The notes: generated by a model not told the origin, from the sequence alone. 64,000 nt of DNA from Suillus spraguei (GCA_016800925.1 JABCPU010000146.1:90364-154363); one strand, 5' to 3'. Positions 23,140-35,337 are shown, counted from the stretch's first letter. Numbers and translations: made by a program.

Positions 23140-24002
23140 ACTCGGTTTATGTTGATGCAAACTACCAAAACCATTACCAATCACGCTTGCATTATCCAAG
23201 ACTGAAGACTCATCTAAAACGTGCGCAATCTTGGATCTGTCTGCCTCAATCCCGCGATGCGAAATGTGATGGCCAAGGAAGTCAATCTCATTGTTAAATA
23301 ACAATGTCTTCTTAAGTGAACAGTACAGTTGCGCCTCTTCAAGAGCAAGTAAGACCTTTCATATGTTGACCTTATGTTCTTCGAGTGTCTGTGACCAGAT
23401 AATGATGTTGTCCAAGTAAACATGGCAAATCTTTCCAATTAAGTGCCGGAGGGCCATCATCATCCTCCGTTGATGCACCGCAGGAGCATTTCATACTGTC
23501 ATGAATTCCAAATACAAACCATTATTCTTTCATCAATTTCCTTAAAGCATCTAAACCCAGTGCTAAGACAAACCCTAACCCTATCGAAAACCCTATAAAC
23601 ACTTCTATAACTGAACTCCCTGATGAAGAGATCTTCTATGATGCCATCGGATAAGATAAGATAAGATAGTGTCACATGATCTTAAGAACCTTCTAGAATA
23701 TGATGTCATAACAATATCACAAATATCACATTGTATGATTCTCACTTCTATTTTATGATTGGCTAGTAGTTTCAGACTCAGTTTATATCTCAGTTTCAAA
23801 TATGTGTATATATGTAGTTAGCTAGTTTTGCTGTAGTAGTTCTTTAGTTCAAACCTCTTGTATCTACCAAGTGTGACATGTACCCCCATAGGCATGACCG
23901 TCCACTTGAATTTGCCAAAGGGGGTGTGAACCGCGAGGTATTTCATGTCATCTGGGTATACACATGTCTGAAAGAATGTGTTAGTCATATCTATCTTCCC
24001 AA
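23140..24002 (-). pseudogene. inverted reverse-transcriptase fragment
   Basis: Minus-strand pieces of a gypsy-2-like reverse transcriptase: [28 protein letters not shown] (24002-23880) and, after a ~375-bp AT-rich insertion (23503-23877), [24 protein letters not shown] (YLDN instead of YLDD) and EIDFLGHHISHRGIEAD (23490-23220). It is antisense to gag and to the downstream pol, so it is either an inversion of this element's own polymerase or part of a second copy inserted backwards. The insertion starts TGTCATG and ends GTGTGACA, LTR-like, but no target duplication was found. Confidence 0.8.
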
Positions 24003-24425
24003 TGTAAAGATACAACCTAACCTGGGCTGTAGATAAACTACCTCCTAAGTTAGTATGTGAGTCTTGCGCTCTGTCTAGTGTGCTTCACTTGTGAGAACAA
24101 GAGCGTTCAACCCTAAAGGGGGATGCCTATTAGTATGGTCAAGTTCGAGTCAAACTTATGTGCGAATGAAGTGTCATGGTCAGCAGTAAGTTGCCGCGGT
24201 CAGCGATGATGCCGCCGGAACTAGCGTCGTGTGTAGCAGTGCTACCATGGTCGAGATATAGTCAGCAACAGTTGCGTCAAGCAATGATATCAGCGGCAGC
24301 AGTAAGGTTGCGAGCGATGCAAGGAAACAGTAAAGAAAGTCGCGGTACTTTCAGCGGTAAAGTAGCGGTGCGTGAGAAGTTCAGTAAAAATAATAGTCAA
24401 AAGTCCAGCAGTATGCCAGTGGCAA
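24003..24425 (+). repeat. direct repeat D, left copy
   Basis: About 420 bases from TGTAAAGATACAACCTAACC, about 88% alike to the start of the repeat at 26465. It begins inside the inverted reverse transcriptase. G-rich AGCGGTAGCGGTAAG-type motifs are frequent. It is shorter than the right copy, which continues for roughly 530 more bases. Confidence 0.85.
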
Positions 24426-24489
24426 GGCTGCCAGTCCAGCCAGTGGTCTTCAAGAGGACTCCCACGCTGACTCCACCTCACCAGTCTGG

Positions 24490-25331
24490 TTGCCTGGCTG
24501 TGGCGCCTGTGTTCAGCAGCAGCTGATCTGCTACCAAGGCTACAACAGCAGCCATGAGCAGCTGGGGGTGTGCATGTGCTACCACTGCACTAAACACAAG
24601 TGCAGCGGCAAAGGATCTGCCACCCCAACAAAGAGCAGGAGACCTGCAGCCAGGTCTAAGTCACGCCGCAGGGCATCCACAGTGCATGTCACCATTCCAA
24701 CTGATGGTAAGTTTTTTTTCTATAGCTGCATCTTAAACTGACTTTTACAGATGAAGCTGCATCCTCTGATGATGTTGCCGCTGCCACCACCACCACCCCT
24801 GTCGCCACTTCCACTACCACCGCCCCTGCCGCTACCTCTACCACCACTGCCCCTGCCGCCGCCACCACCACCACTGCCCCTGCCATCACTGCTGTCCCTG
24901 CACCAGACAGCCAGACAGTTCTGGCACTCAAGGAGGAACTAGTGGGGCTGCAAACAATGGTGGCCTCTCTGGTGGAGAGGGTCAGTACTGGCAAGCTGCT
25001 GCTCCAGGAAGCCAACCGATGCCTTGCTGAGCAGGAGGCCAATGCCAAGCTGCTCGCTGACCAGGTGGCCACACTGCAGCAGGAGTTGAATCCCGCTGCT
25101 GAGTCCCTGGCAGCAGAGATTCTTCCTGTTGTCATCAGTACAGATGCCACAGGGCCACTGGCTGCCACCACCACCCTGCCAGAGGATGTGTCGCCGCAAG
25201 ATACTGATGGTGTTGTGGCAATGGAGGCTAAAGACCAGCCGGCATCAGCACAAGGTGATGCACCACCAGAGGATACTGGTGCTGATGTTGAACAGGAGTC
25301 AGCATCAATTGCATCTACCTCACATGAATGA
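24490..25331 (+). CDS. zinc-cluster / coiled-coil accessory protein
   Basis: Two exons, 24490-24706 and 24751-25331, with a 44-bp GT-AG intron (GTAAGT donor, TTTTACAG acceptor); 265 aa. The true start may lie further upstream, since the frame is already open at about 24478. The N-terminus has paired cysteines CGACVQQQLIC and CMCYHCTKHKC, a Zn-cluster-like layout, followed by a basic Ser/Arg segment (KSRRPAARSKSRRRAS). Then come a Thr/Ala/Pro linker, a coiled coil (about residues 145-200) and an acidic tail. The same order (Cys cluster, basic SR segment, linker, coiled coil, acidic tail) is found in the gene at 60354-62486 beside the KDZ element, so I take both as one accessory family. DNA binding and dimerisation are plausible, not shown. 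The frame looks intact. Confidence 0.7.
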
Positions 25332-26464
25332 TTGTTGGTAGCTTTATGGACTTCATATTACTGTACTTGTAGATATTGGTCATTTTGTACTTGTAGAAAT
25401 ATAGTCACCTTGGTAGTACAATGATTTCCAAAGAATGAACTTTAATTGCTGGAACTGCTATATGGATATGTTATAAATTCATGTAGCAAACAACACATCA
25501 ATTGCCGCACCAGATGTTGCAGGCAGTTTATGACCCGGTGAGGTTGAATACCATTCTGCGGCAGTGATGTTCAATGGATATGCCACTATTGCACCCGTGC
25601 ATGCGGTGTTCACTGTCATATTAGGACCCGGTGAGGCTGTATACCATTCTGCAGTGATGTGAAGATATGCCACCATTTTGGCAGAGCAAGTGATTGTCAC
25701 ATCCTGCAGTGGCATTCAGAACACTGCATACTGCTGCATGTTCTGCTGCCTGTTATAAATTCATGGTAGCAAAGAACACATCAATTTCAATTGCTGGAAC
25801 TGCTACATGGATATGTTATAGATTCATGTAGCAAACAATACATCAATTGCCGCACTAAGTGTTACAGTATTACAGCAAAGTTAGGACCTGGTGAGGCTGT
25901 ATACCTTTCTGCAGTGGTGATGTTCAATGGATATGCTGCCATTTCTGTGGTGCATGTGATTATCACATCCTGCGCCAGTGTTCACCACCATTATGCTTCC
26001 AAATGTACATGGTGATGTTATTCTACAGCAATGTTTATTGCTATCCTCCATTGGCATTCACAAAACAATGCATGCACAAATTTCATGTTTCCAGGGAACA
26101 TGGTGTGTGGCCCATCGGCAGTGAAATTGATTCAAGGTATGCAGCAAATCTGCGCCGGGCTGACCGGCACTACATTTGCCAAAGGATATGCTATATTAAT
26201 GTGACCATTGGTGGTACATTCTCCCCATAAAATACCATACAGGAATCATCCCAGGATACACTGGCCAATGCCAATGTACCACAACTGGTAAGCATTCCCG
26301 ATAACTTTTGCCAACCCTATCTTCTGGGGATACAGCTTCCGATGCTGATAAAAAGTTGCCGGTGCTCATCCCTGATGTCCACCTGTCCAGCCCATGTCCT
26401 TGTAGATACCTGCTGGGGAGACAATGTCCTGTCCCCGACCCTTTCTCCAGCATCTATTTTCCAT
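25332..26464 (+). repeat. diverged satellite downstream of the zinc-cluster gene
   Basis: From about 25440 to 26060 blocks recur two to three times: AATTGCTGGAACTGCTA (25446, 25789), TTCATGTAGCAAACAA (25478, 25828), GACC(C/T)GGTGAGG (25532, 25626, 25888) and CAATGGATATGCC. Spacing is irregular, roughly 90-350 bp. From 26070 to 26464 no repeat or gene is evident. The arrangement, satellite right after the zinc-cluster gene, matches 62487-64000. Confidence 0.65.
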
Positions 26465-27417
26465 TGTAAAGATTCAACCTAGCCTGGGCTGTAGATAAAA
26501 CACTGCCTAAACTAGTATGTGAGTCTTGCACTCCGTCTAGTCTGCTTCACTTGTAAGAACAAGAGCGTTCGACCCTAAAGGGGGATGCCTATTAGTATGG
26601 TCAAGTTCAAGTCTAACTTATGTGTGAAACAAGTGTCATGGTCAGCGGTAAGTTGCTGCGGTCAGCGATGATACCACTGGAACTAGCGTCGTGTGTAGCG
26701 GTGCTACCGTGGTCAAGATAAGGTCAGTAACAGTTGTGTCAAGCGAGCGATGTCGAGCGGTGATCTCAGCGGTAGCGGTAAGGTTGCGAGCGGTGCAAAG
26801 AATCAGTAAAGAAGTCCGCGGTACTTTCAGCGGTAAAGTAGTGGTGCGTGAGAAGTTCAGTCAAAGTAACAGTTAAAAGTCCAGCGGTAACGGAGAATGA
26901 GTGTGATAGATTAATGAGCAATAAGGGAACTTTAAAGACTATGTCCACTACTGGGTAGATCCAGAGCTAGACAATAATCCTGACCTATAGTACGTGCAAT
27001 GGTGTAAAATCAGGTGCTCTATCGTGTGGGGTACGCGGTGCTTATATCCTAATTCGTATGTACTCGGAATACTCTAGGCGAGATCAGTAGCGCTGGAGTG
27101 TAGTAACTGCCATAAGTAAACATAGCACGAGGTGCTGCGGCACGAGGCAACATGTAATAACACTTGCCGTGGAATCAGTGATAACAAACAGGAAACAAAC
27201 TACACACCAAATGGAGCTATGCGGACGCGGCAAGGACATGGAAGGACATCGGTTCGTGGAACGTGGTGCGGCAGTCGGTATGGTGTGCGGTAAGTGTGGG
27301 ATGCTGCCGGTTACTGCTAAAGGGGTAAGAAGGCCATGGACTAGTGGTAACTCCTGTAGATGTGAGACGAGTGTCAAAATATGGGGTTTTAAGCCCAGCG
27401 CCAATATGTTCGTTACA
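26465..27417 (+). repeat. direct repeat D, right copy (~950 bp)
   Basis: Begins TGTAAAGATTCAACCTAGCC and ends about TTCGTTACA, giving short inverted ends TGTAA/TTACA, which would suit a solo LTR. No 5-bp target duplication is visible. The first 420 bases match 24003-24425. 27418-27479 holds a short palindrome (TGAAAGCTTAGCTTTCA) just before gypsy-2 reverse transcriptase resumes. Confidence 0.6.
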
Positions 27418-27479
27418 CCGATGCCCACATGACCATTACACCAAAAGGTGAAATACTGAAAGCTTAGCTTTCAGCATCA

Positions 27480-29955
27480 GTGGCGGTATATGTACTGATT
27501 ATGGGAACTCAGGTAAGCCAGTGTGCTTACACCATTTACTTGGATGACATCATTATCTGGTCACAGATGCTCAAAGAACAGGAACTCAGGTATGCCAGCA
27601 TGCTTACACTGTTTACTTGGACAACATCATTATCTGGTCACAGACGCTCAAAGAACATAAGGTCAACATATGAAAGGTCTTACTCACTCTTGAAGAGGCG
27701 CAACTGTACTGTTCACTTAAGAAGACATCATTATTTAACAATGAGATTGACTTCCTTGGCCATCACATTTCACATCATGGGATTGAGGCAGACGGATCCA
27801 AGATCACGCGCATTTTAGACTGGCCCCAACCACGCAAGGCCTCCAATGTATGTGCCTTCCTAGGCATGGTATGCTATCTGTCAGAACACTTGCCACATAT
27901 TGCTAAGTACACAAGGATTCTGACTACACTAACTGCCAAAGCCACAGAATTGCGATTTCCAATGTGGAACTCAGAACATGCTCAGGCCTTTGTGGCCATA
28001 AAAGATGCTATTGTCAGTCCACAATGTCTGACAACAATCAATCACGATAACCCTGGCGACAACAAGATTTTTGTTACCTGCAATGCTTCGGACTATGCGA
28101 CTGGGAGCTTGTTGTCATGGGGCACGACGTGGGAAACAGCCAGGCCAGTAGCCTTTGATTCAGCACAACTCCATGGAGCAGAACTGAACTACCCTGTGCA
28201 TGAGAAAGAATTGCTGGCCATCATGCGGGCCTTGAAGAAATGGTGATTGGACTTACTGGGTATGCATTTTGTCATGTACACTGATCACTGAACGTTGCAG
28301 AACTTCATGACACAACATGATCTTTCCCAGAGACAAGCACGATGGGCAGAATATATGTCCCAATATGACTTTGACATCCAATACCTCAAAGGGGCACTAA
28401 ACGAAGTGGCAGATGCACTGTCATGGTGTTCCTACCCACCTAACACCACACAAGTATGCGCTGCATTGTGCACACTTAAAACAGATGCAACTATACAACA
28501 TCAGATAATCTCAGGGTACGCACTTGACCCATGGTGTAAGAAACTCAGTGGTCTTTTAGGTTCTCTACCAGGGCTTTCATGTGACAAACAAGGGTTATAC
28601 TTTCTAGCTCAGCGACTCATCATACCACGTGTCAATGGACTTTGAGAACATCTCTTCCATGCTGCACATGATGCAGCAGGTCACTTTGGTGCCAACAAAT
28701 CATATGCACTTCTATGTGCATCATACTACTGGCCACACATGCATAAGGACCTCGTCAAATTGTACATCCCATCATGCATCAAATGTATGCAGGATAAATC
28801 AAAAACTACGGCCACAGCAGGACCACTTCACCCTTTGCCAGTGCCCAATGCTTGGGGCGACTCCATAGCAATATATTTCATTGGTTCTCTACCTGAAGAC
28901 AGCAGCTGCAACATGCTTATCTCAATGACAGACCGTTTGAACTCGGACATTCATCTAGTTCCCTGCAGAGACAATATCACTGCTGAACACTTTGCAGCCC
29001 TCTTTTTCGACCATTGGTACTGCAAGAATGGTTTGCCCTCAGAGATTGTTTCAGACTGTGATAAGATCTTTTTGTCTAAATTTTGGTGTGCTCTACACAA
29101 ACTGACTGGAATTAAATTAAAGATGTCCTCAGTGTACCATCCTGAAACAGACAGAGCCAGTGAATGTACAAACAAGACAGTGAATCAGAGTCTCCGTTAC
29201 TACGTCAATCGAAATCGTAAAGGATGGGTATGCGCCCTGCCCATGTATGTTTTCACATCATGAATACAGTGAATGCCAGTACTGGTTTCTCCCCTTTCCA
29301 GTTGCATCAAGGGCATTCCCCACATATGTTACCACTACTCATCAACGTCGGCAAGACATCATGTGACCCAGAACACACACATGCACAAGACTTGATCGCA
29401 TGCCTGCAACTAGACATCATGGAAGCACAAGACAACTTGCTAACTTCCAAGGCAGCACAAGCCATGAATACCAACAGACATTGTTCACCTCCCTCAATCG
29501 TGCAAACAGGCGACTGTGTAATGCTTTCCACAAAGCATCGTCGGTGAGAATATATCCAGAAGGGAGATAAGAGAGTAGCAAAGTTTATGCCACGGTACGA
29601 TGGACCGTATACTGTGATCAACTTGCACCAAGAAACCTCAACATACACCCTTGACCTTCCTAACTCCCCGAACATTTTTCCTACCTTCCATGCTAGTCAA
29701 CTGTGTTGCTACCACGGGAATGACGCCGCACTGTTCCCTTCACGGGAACACCCCTGTCCAGGACCAGTGGTGACTGAAGATGGACAACTGGAGAATTTCA
29801 TAGACAAGATAATTGACGAGCGCAAGGTTGGTCGCAGAAAACAATACTTGGTTTGCTGGGTCAGGTTTGGTGAGGATGATGATGAGTGGTTGCCTAGACG
29901 GGAGGTGGAGGATTGTGAGGCACTGGATGTTTGGGAGAAGGATCATCCTCAATGA
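27480..29955 (+). pseudogene. gypsy-2 reverse transcriptase (C-terminal), RNase H, integrase, chromodomain
   Basis: Starts in the palm domain (TIYLDDIIIWSQ, intact YLDD) with a short local duplication of that region (27525-27640). Then RNase H (FVTCNASDYATGSLL, VHEKELLAIMRAL), H2C2 finger, integrase and chromodomain (IDKIIDERK, YLVCWVRFG, DDEWLPRREV). Integrase reads SIAIYFIGSLP where the first catalytic Asp is expected (Asp to Tyr); the second Asp (SDCDKIFLS) and Glu (TDRASECTNK) remain. There are several stops or frameshifts (about 27658, 28244, 28643, 29262, 29547). Chromodomain ends with TGA at 29953-29955, 14 bases before the 3' LTR. Confidence 0.88.
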
Positions 29956-29968
29956 TAGTAGGGAAGGT

Positions 29969-30214
29969 TATAAGCATGATGCTTACCACACACAGACCAT
30001 GACTCATCAATGACGCACCATATGACGCACCTTATGACGCAATAGGTCTAGCTTCCTTCTGATTGGACACCGCATAGTGTACGGTTCCCTATATATATCT
30101 GTGGTATCCTCATCTAGCTGTATCTTTTACCGCTCTGTCAATCATACACTCTTCCATGTTATTGTTTGTCTGTTAGTGTTGCCGTCACCCGGCGGCCCTC
30201 CTGATGGCCTTCCA
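29969..30214 (+). repeat. gypsy-2 3' LTR (246 bp)
   Basis: Begins TATAAGCATGATGCTTACC (first dinucleotide TG changed to TA) directly after the polypurine tract, and ends GATGGCCTTCCA followed by GCATG, the target duplication seen left of the 5' LTR. Confidence 0.9.
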
Positions 30215-30219
30215 GCATG

Positions 30220-30955
30220 TCCATGACTCGTTCAATATGGCAGCTCTAACTATTGGTTTTTGAAGGTTTACCTGTGTCATAAATGCAATAAGCAGACATT
30301 ACAAGTTAGACAATCTATGATTTCAAGTGTCATATCTTAATTGCATTTAATCATGGCAGGCATTGATTTACCCATCATAGCATTGCGCAAAGATATTGAG
30401 CTCATGTAAGTGGCGACCCTTGTGCTTGTGTCCGGAATTATAAATTCACTATTTCACTTTATTGGCTGGTATCACATATTTTGTTTGTTGACTTACTCGC
30501 ATATAAAATGGTGTCTAGAGGACACAGAATCTTAGACAGTTGACTTGGAAATTCATCTGTCCTTCACAAGGTCAAGTAAATCCCCCCACCACATTTACAT
30601 TGCTTGTTGTAATTGTTACTAATACAAAGTCAACTATGACATTTTCATTTGTTCACCGGTTCACTGATTCAAAACTGTCGAACAATTACAGCAGCACCTG
30701 ATGTTGGTAGATGGATATATCATTATGAGCTATAGCCCTAAAACTGGAATACATCCCTTGGTTCAACTATCCATTGACATGATACATCACTGTAGGCTAA
30801 TTATCCATCTATCTTCCATCCAAAAGCCGGCACATTTGTTACTTTGATAGCAGATGCCCGGCCAATGTCTAAGTTGAGCAAGTTGAGCATTTTCTGAGAA
30901 TCTGAGATCCAAACATTGATTAATTGAAGACATCACTATGTATAAAGGTACAGAA
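30220..30955. other. no gene seen
   Basis: Between the 3' LTR of gypsy-2 and the KDZ remnant. AT-rich, no supported coding frame, no clear repeat. Probably the terminal or flanking part of the KDZ element. Confidence 0.5.
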
Positions 30956-30959
30956 GCTA

Positions 30960-33900
30960 CTAATCAACCCCATCAAGATCTTCGTGTGGGGGTTCATCAA
31001 TAGAAGGTCCATTGTCCTGCTGGCCTTCTGTGCCATAATCCAAACTTGCACTTACTAGGGCTCCCACATCCCTCCACATTCCCGAAAAGCTTGCAGACAA
31101 GTGGCGACGGATAGCAGCCTGGTGGTTTGCATATGCGATCAGACCTTCCACATATTCTGACTGCTCTACCATGCGAAGGGTTGCTCACTTGTCCCACTGT
31201 CTGGCTTCCCATGCGAGAAACGCCAACATGCGCTGCATCTCGACCAGTAATAGCTGGATTTCTTCTTCCCACCGGTTATGTCGGGCCCTTGCCTTACACC
31301 ATTCGACACGGAGTGCTAAATCCACCGCAGAGTAAGTCTGTCGTCTTCAAACAATAACAGTGCTGCATGATCACTTACGGTCTTGCAGCCCCTTGCTGTC
31401 ATGAGAAAAGATCCCATGAGTAAGCCAGATCCACAGCATAATTGCTGTGCCCAGAGTCTGTCCCCCAAGATTACCTATTGGTCTGAGGTCTGTTTTCTTT
31501 AGTGGTTGTAGGCCGTGATCCCACCTGACATGATCAATGTGCCTCAACAGGCAGACCAATGCGCTATGCGCACGCAAATATTTATCATGGCTGAGAACTA
31601 GCTGGTCATCAACAGCTTGTATGGTCTTCCATGCCCAAGTATTGGCGCATTGTCCACATAGGTGCTGACTTTTGAAATGCAAGAGCTGATGGCAAAGGTG
31701 TATATGGGATCAGCACTCATCCAGAGCATCATTTGCCTGCACAAAACACAATGACCATTCTATGTGAAGTAGTTTTGGATCGCACGGTGTGTAGCTGCAG
31801 ATGTCAGAAGGAAATAGCAGCTGAAAGTCCTTGGGTTTCATAGAATTGGGCCTCAGCCTTGGACATCTGCTCGCTTCATCATCACTGGGTGTATGGTTGA
31901 GGCCGGTAGCATTAGTAGCACAGAGTTGAGAGACAGATGGCATGTATAAGATTTGAATCTTGGTCCATGCATCAATATGATGTTGGAGACTATTACTGCG
32001 TGCTAGGATCTTCATTTGTTGTTCTTTTGTTGCATGTTGACCTAAGCTCCCATTATCTGCATGAAGCTGTCATCTATAAAACAAAATTAGTGTAGTATCA
32101 CTTGAATTCACTTGCCACCTACTGTGCATGCTCAATATCCAGACCTGTGCTGATGAGAATGCTCGGTGTCACATCAGAATGAAGTGAAACCGAAGATCTG
32201 TCCTCTAAATCTTGCGCATCTTGCATTAGTAGCTCTAGATGAATGGCCACCTGCATTGTGGCTGAACTTCCCATGAGACTATAAACAACTTGAATGAAGG
32301 CCAAAAAATTTACCTGTAACCCTGCTCTCAAATGGATTCGGATTCGAGTGGTCTAGCTCCCATGCTAAGACTTCGTTTGTCCAATTTGTGAGTGAGGCAA
32401 CGCCTAAGTCTGATTGCTTGATAAACTCTTCCAACTCCATAAGGGCATGGCAATGTTCTGTTTTGACTTTGATGGCTTCCTTGATCTTGCAGAGTAAGAC
32501 ACAACCTTTAAAAATACATCACTATAGTTAGTTTATATCAATGAGGTGACTGCTGCAAAGACATACCAAATGCAGTCACCTTCTTCCAGTTCCAATCGCT
32601 GAAATGGTCGTCAAGAACTTCTCGACGACTACTGGGCCCCATTTCCTTCATACTTGAAGCGATGCAGTTGATATTGGCCCATCCATGTTCTGGCGCTTCC
32701 CCATCTGTTCGACCGACTCCCAGTGTCCAGTTGAAAAAGAAAATTATTTGGCAAGCGGCGATATGGGCAGTGATATGAAACTTGGGCACAAAGAAGTTGA
32801 AGGCTGTGTGTGCACAATTGGGTTGGAGTTGTGAAGGAAGGGTCAAAACACGCTGCCAGAGCTTTTTGTGCCACTGCCAGGCAATATCATAGGAAAAGTT
32901 GACTATGGGAGTGTTACGAACTGGGGTGGCATCACCAGCGACAGTGAAAAGACACAGCCGGTCTGCTGGGAAGTTCTACTACGTTCAGAAGAGAACGAGG
33001 ACGATGAGTATATGGAGGATTCTGAGTATGAACGGAGTTCAAGTCTAAGAGTCGCGACTCAAAGACGATCAAGAATAATGACTAAGGCTAAGGAGTACTT
33101 AGACTTAGAAATGATTCAGACAACTTAGGTTGGAGGCCTAAGCGAAGGATATTCCAGGTAAAACCCAGTAAGATTAAAGTGAAGTACACAAGTGTAATAC
33201 AGCATGCTTAAATAAGCCAATATGTGCACACGGACCAAGAGAGATGTGAGAATGTAAGTGCGTATCCCAAGAAGAAAGGTGACTATAGTACAGACGCGTT
33301 GAGCATATGAGTCAAGAAGCATGTTACATAATATACAAAGTAAAGATGAGAGGAAAATGAATAGGGGCACATATGATTGTAATAGGGAGTGGATGCAAAA
33401 GCAGACAAGGCGGAGAATACAATGTAATCCATGTTCATATATCTGATGGAGGCATGAGTACCTGTAGCAATGGCATTGATAAAATTACTCACTTTTTGCC
33501 TCTTTGCAAATCTCCAATGCCACTTGCCAGCCGCATGTCGTGCTGCACACAAACGACTGAACCTACACCAGTTGCCGCAAGCCCTTTGGAAAGCTTGGTA
33601 TCCACCATGTTGATGGCATTGTGACTAATGCACATGCTCTTCTAAAGCATGTATTAGTATGCCATGATATAAGTGAAGTTAAAATAACATACCTCTTGCC
33701 TGACATCTGCATGATTGTGAATGTATGTCTTGTACTCTCCTTCTTCCACAAAATACCCCCATCCTTGACTGAGCCCAGGGTCCTTGATATCGTTCAACAC
33801 AAGACAACACTTGAGGCAAAAATTGGCATCAATGGCCAAGAATAGCAAGTAAAGCCATCTGTGTAAAATAGTAAGTTGATGATTGAATGAGTAGACAATG

Positions 33901-35200
33901 GAAAACATACCGTTCATTTGAGCTGACATGTGTTAAGTCCTCAGGGACATTTTTTCCAAGCTGCGGACAGGCAGGGCACAGGACTGTGAGTTGTCCTTGT
34001 TGTGTTGCATCAACTCCCGCAGGGTCATGACCACAATCAACAATGTGAGATTCTGCCACTGTCTCATGATCCTTAGAAAGACGGAGTAGTGGTCCTGTGT
34101 GGATAAATTAGTCAGTAACAGGTTTGGTGCTGTGTTAAGTAAGGAATGAGTGTCAGTCACTTTGATAGGCTTAATGCCTGTGTTGTCGCTTTAACATGCA
34201 AGGCAATGATAAAACTCATAAGCTGACACTTTAGACTCGAATGAAAGGAGGTGGAAATGTTCGAGAACTGCAAATGTTGCTGCACTCCTCGGATCTGTTG
34301 AAATTGATGGAAAGAAGCAGCCACACAAAAGTTGTCTGTAGTGGGATGGTGCATTTGCACAGCTACAGAAGTTGAGCGCAACCTCATGTGTTCCATGGAC
34401 GTCAATTACAACAAAATCATCCTCTCATGCGGGTTTGGGATTGCGGCAGGACTGGTCAGTGTGATCTCCTAATTGGATGCACAGGCCAAGGTGTTTTAAA
34501 GTCGTAGGGTAAAAATATCTGTCCTGCCATTGCTGAGATAGTGTTGTCAGAGAAAGGTACACCAAGTTGGTAGTAACTGAAATGCGAACCTACCTTGACT
34601 TGATGAAGCAGTACATTCTGGTGTAATTTGATCATGCACAGATGGCAAAATAAATCAACTGAAAAAAAATCCTCACAACGATATGATACATCCGAGTCCC
34701 ACAAGCATGGCATGAATGATCAGCCTTCCCGCGCCCTTCTGATTGAATCAATTCATCTAGGTAATGTGATTGTTCTGAGGTCCAGACATGCATTGGATCG
34801 TCCTATCATGGAAAAAGACAGTGCAGAAGTCAGGTTTAGTTGAATAAAAAAAGGGACATGTTGCTCACTTTAACTTTTGTTTTTCGGTCAGAATATAGAT
34901 CTCATGAGGTTCAGTGTCAAGAGATATATAGGTCTCATTCCAGGGATCAGTCTCACAGCAGTCAGCGCTAACATCATGAGTCTCTGAGATGTTGTCCGCC
35001 GGTAGGACAGCATCAAGATATCTTGTCTCCAGGTTGATTTATCCAGTAGGTTGAATTGCAAATACTCGATGATGGTGGACATTCTGGGAGGATTGTCCAG
35101 CAGAACCTGGGACAGGATGTCAAACAAGTCGAGGCTTCTTGCTGGGATGGCCGCCTGCTCCAGCCATGATTGTGAGTGAGAGTAAGAGCTAGTGTTGTCA
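30960..35200 (-). pseudogene. KDZ transposase 1, interrupted by a solo LTR
   Basis: RNase H-fold transposase of the Kyakuja-Dileera-Zisupton superfamily. On minus: an acidic N-terminus (to about 34880); a Cys-rich CxC2-like region (YRCEDFFSVDLFCHLC; VALNFCSC at about 34370); GHDPAGVDATQQG and LCPACPQLGKNVP (34040-33950); LFLAIDANFCLK; GWGYFVEEGEYK; RYMNMDYIVFSAL (33440). The solo LTR at 32912-33384 then interrupts it. The core follows: NFSYDIACQW (catalytic Asp), FVPKFHITAH, GVGRTDGEAPEHGW (catalytic Glu), DDHFSDWNWKK. The C-terminal helical region runs to 30960 (PSILISTGLDIE, HIDAWTKIQILYMP, QANDALDE). Several introns appear to be kept, with scattered frame breaks. Taking out the LTR and one GGGAG restores the frame across the junction. 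Confidence 0.9.
32912..33384 (-). mobile_element. family A solo LTR, TSD GGGAG
   Basis: A 473-bp LTR from TGTTACGAACTGGGG to TTGTAATA (last CA changed to TA). GGGAG duplications at 32907-32911 and 33385-33389. It sits inside the KDZ core coding sequence, four codons before the YDIACQW motif. Confidence 0.95.
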
Positions 35201-35337
35201 CACAGTGCAATGCGCTGAAACAAAGAAACTACTGCTGGCCTAAGTATAAGCGCAGCAGTAATCCTACTGAAGGTGTGAGTGATATGTTTGACCCAAGAGG
35301 ACTGTGATAGAAGCAATTCCTTCTAAGTTAGTGCAAA

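Larger units (their letters stand above)
20569..30214 (+). mobile_element. gypsy-2 chromovirus, full-length boundaries, expanded by nested insertions
   Basis: 5' LTR at 20569-20794 and 3' LTR at 29969-30214 in the same orientation, with GCATG immediately outside both (20564-20568 and 30215-30219). Inside, on plus: gag and protease (22288-23139), then reverse transcriptase, RNase H, integrase and chromodomain (27480-29955). A polypurine tract (AGTAGGGAAGG) ends next to the 3' LTR. Between the two coding parts lie an inverted reverse-transcriptase piece, a pair of direct repeats and a zinc-cluster gene with a satellite; a family B solo LTR sits in the leader. Stops, frameshifts and a lost integrase Asp show it is dead. 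Confidence 0.85.

Noticed and set aside
23570..23600. Telomere-like CCCTAACCCTA
   Set aside because: Only about two imperfect units inside an AT-rich insertion; not an interstitial telomere.
24689..25174. Ala/Val-rich frame antisense to the zinc-cluster gene
   Set aside because: Mirror of GCC/ACC-rich codons of the plus-strand gene, which has the splice sites and the coiled coil.
26465..27417. Repeat D right copy as a proven solo LTR
   Set aside because: TGTAA/TTACA ends are suggestive, but no target duplication matches and the left copy is much shorter.
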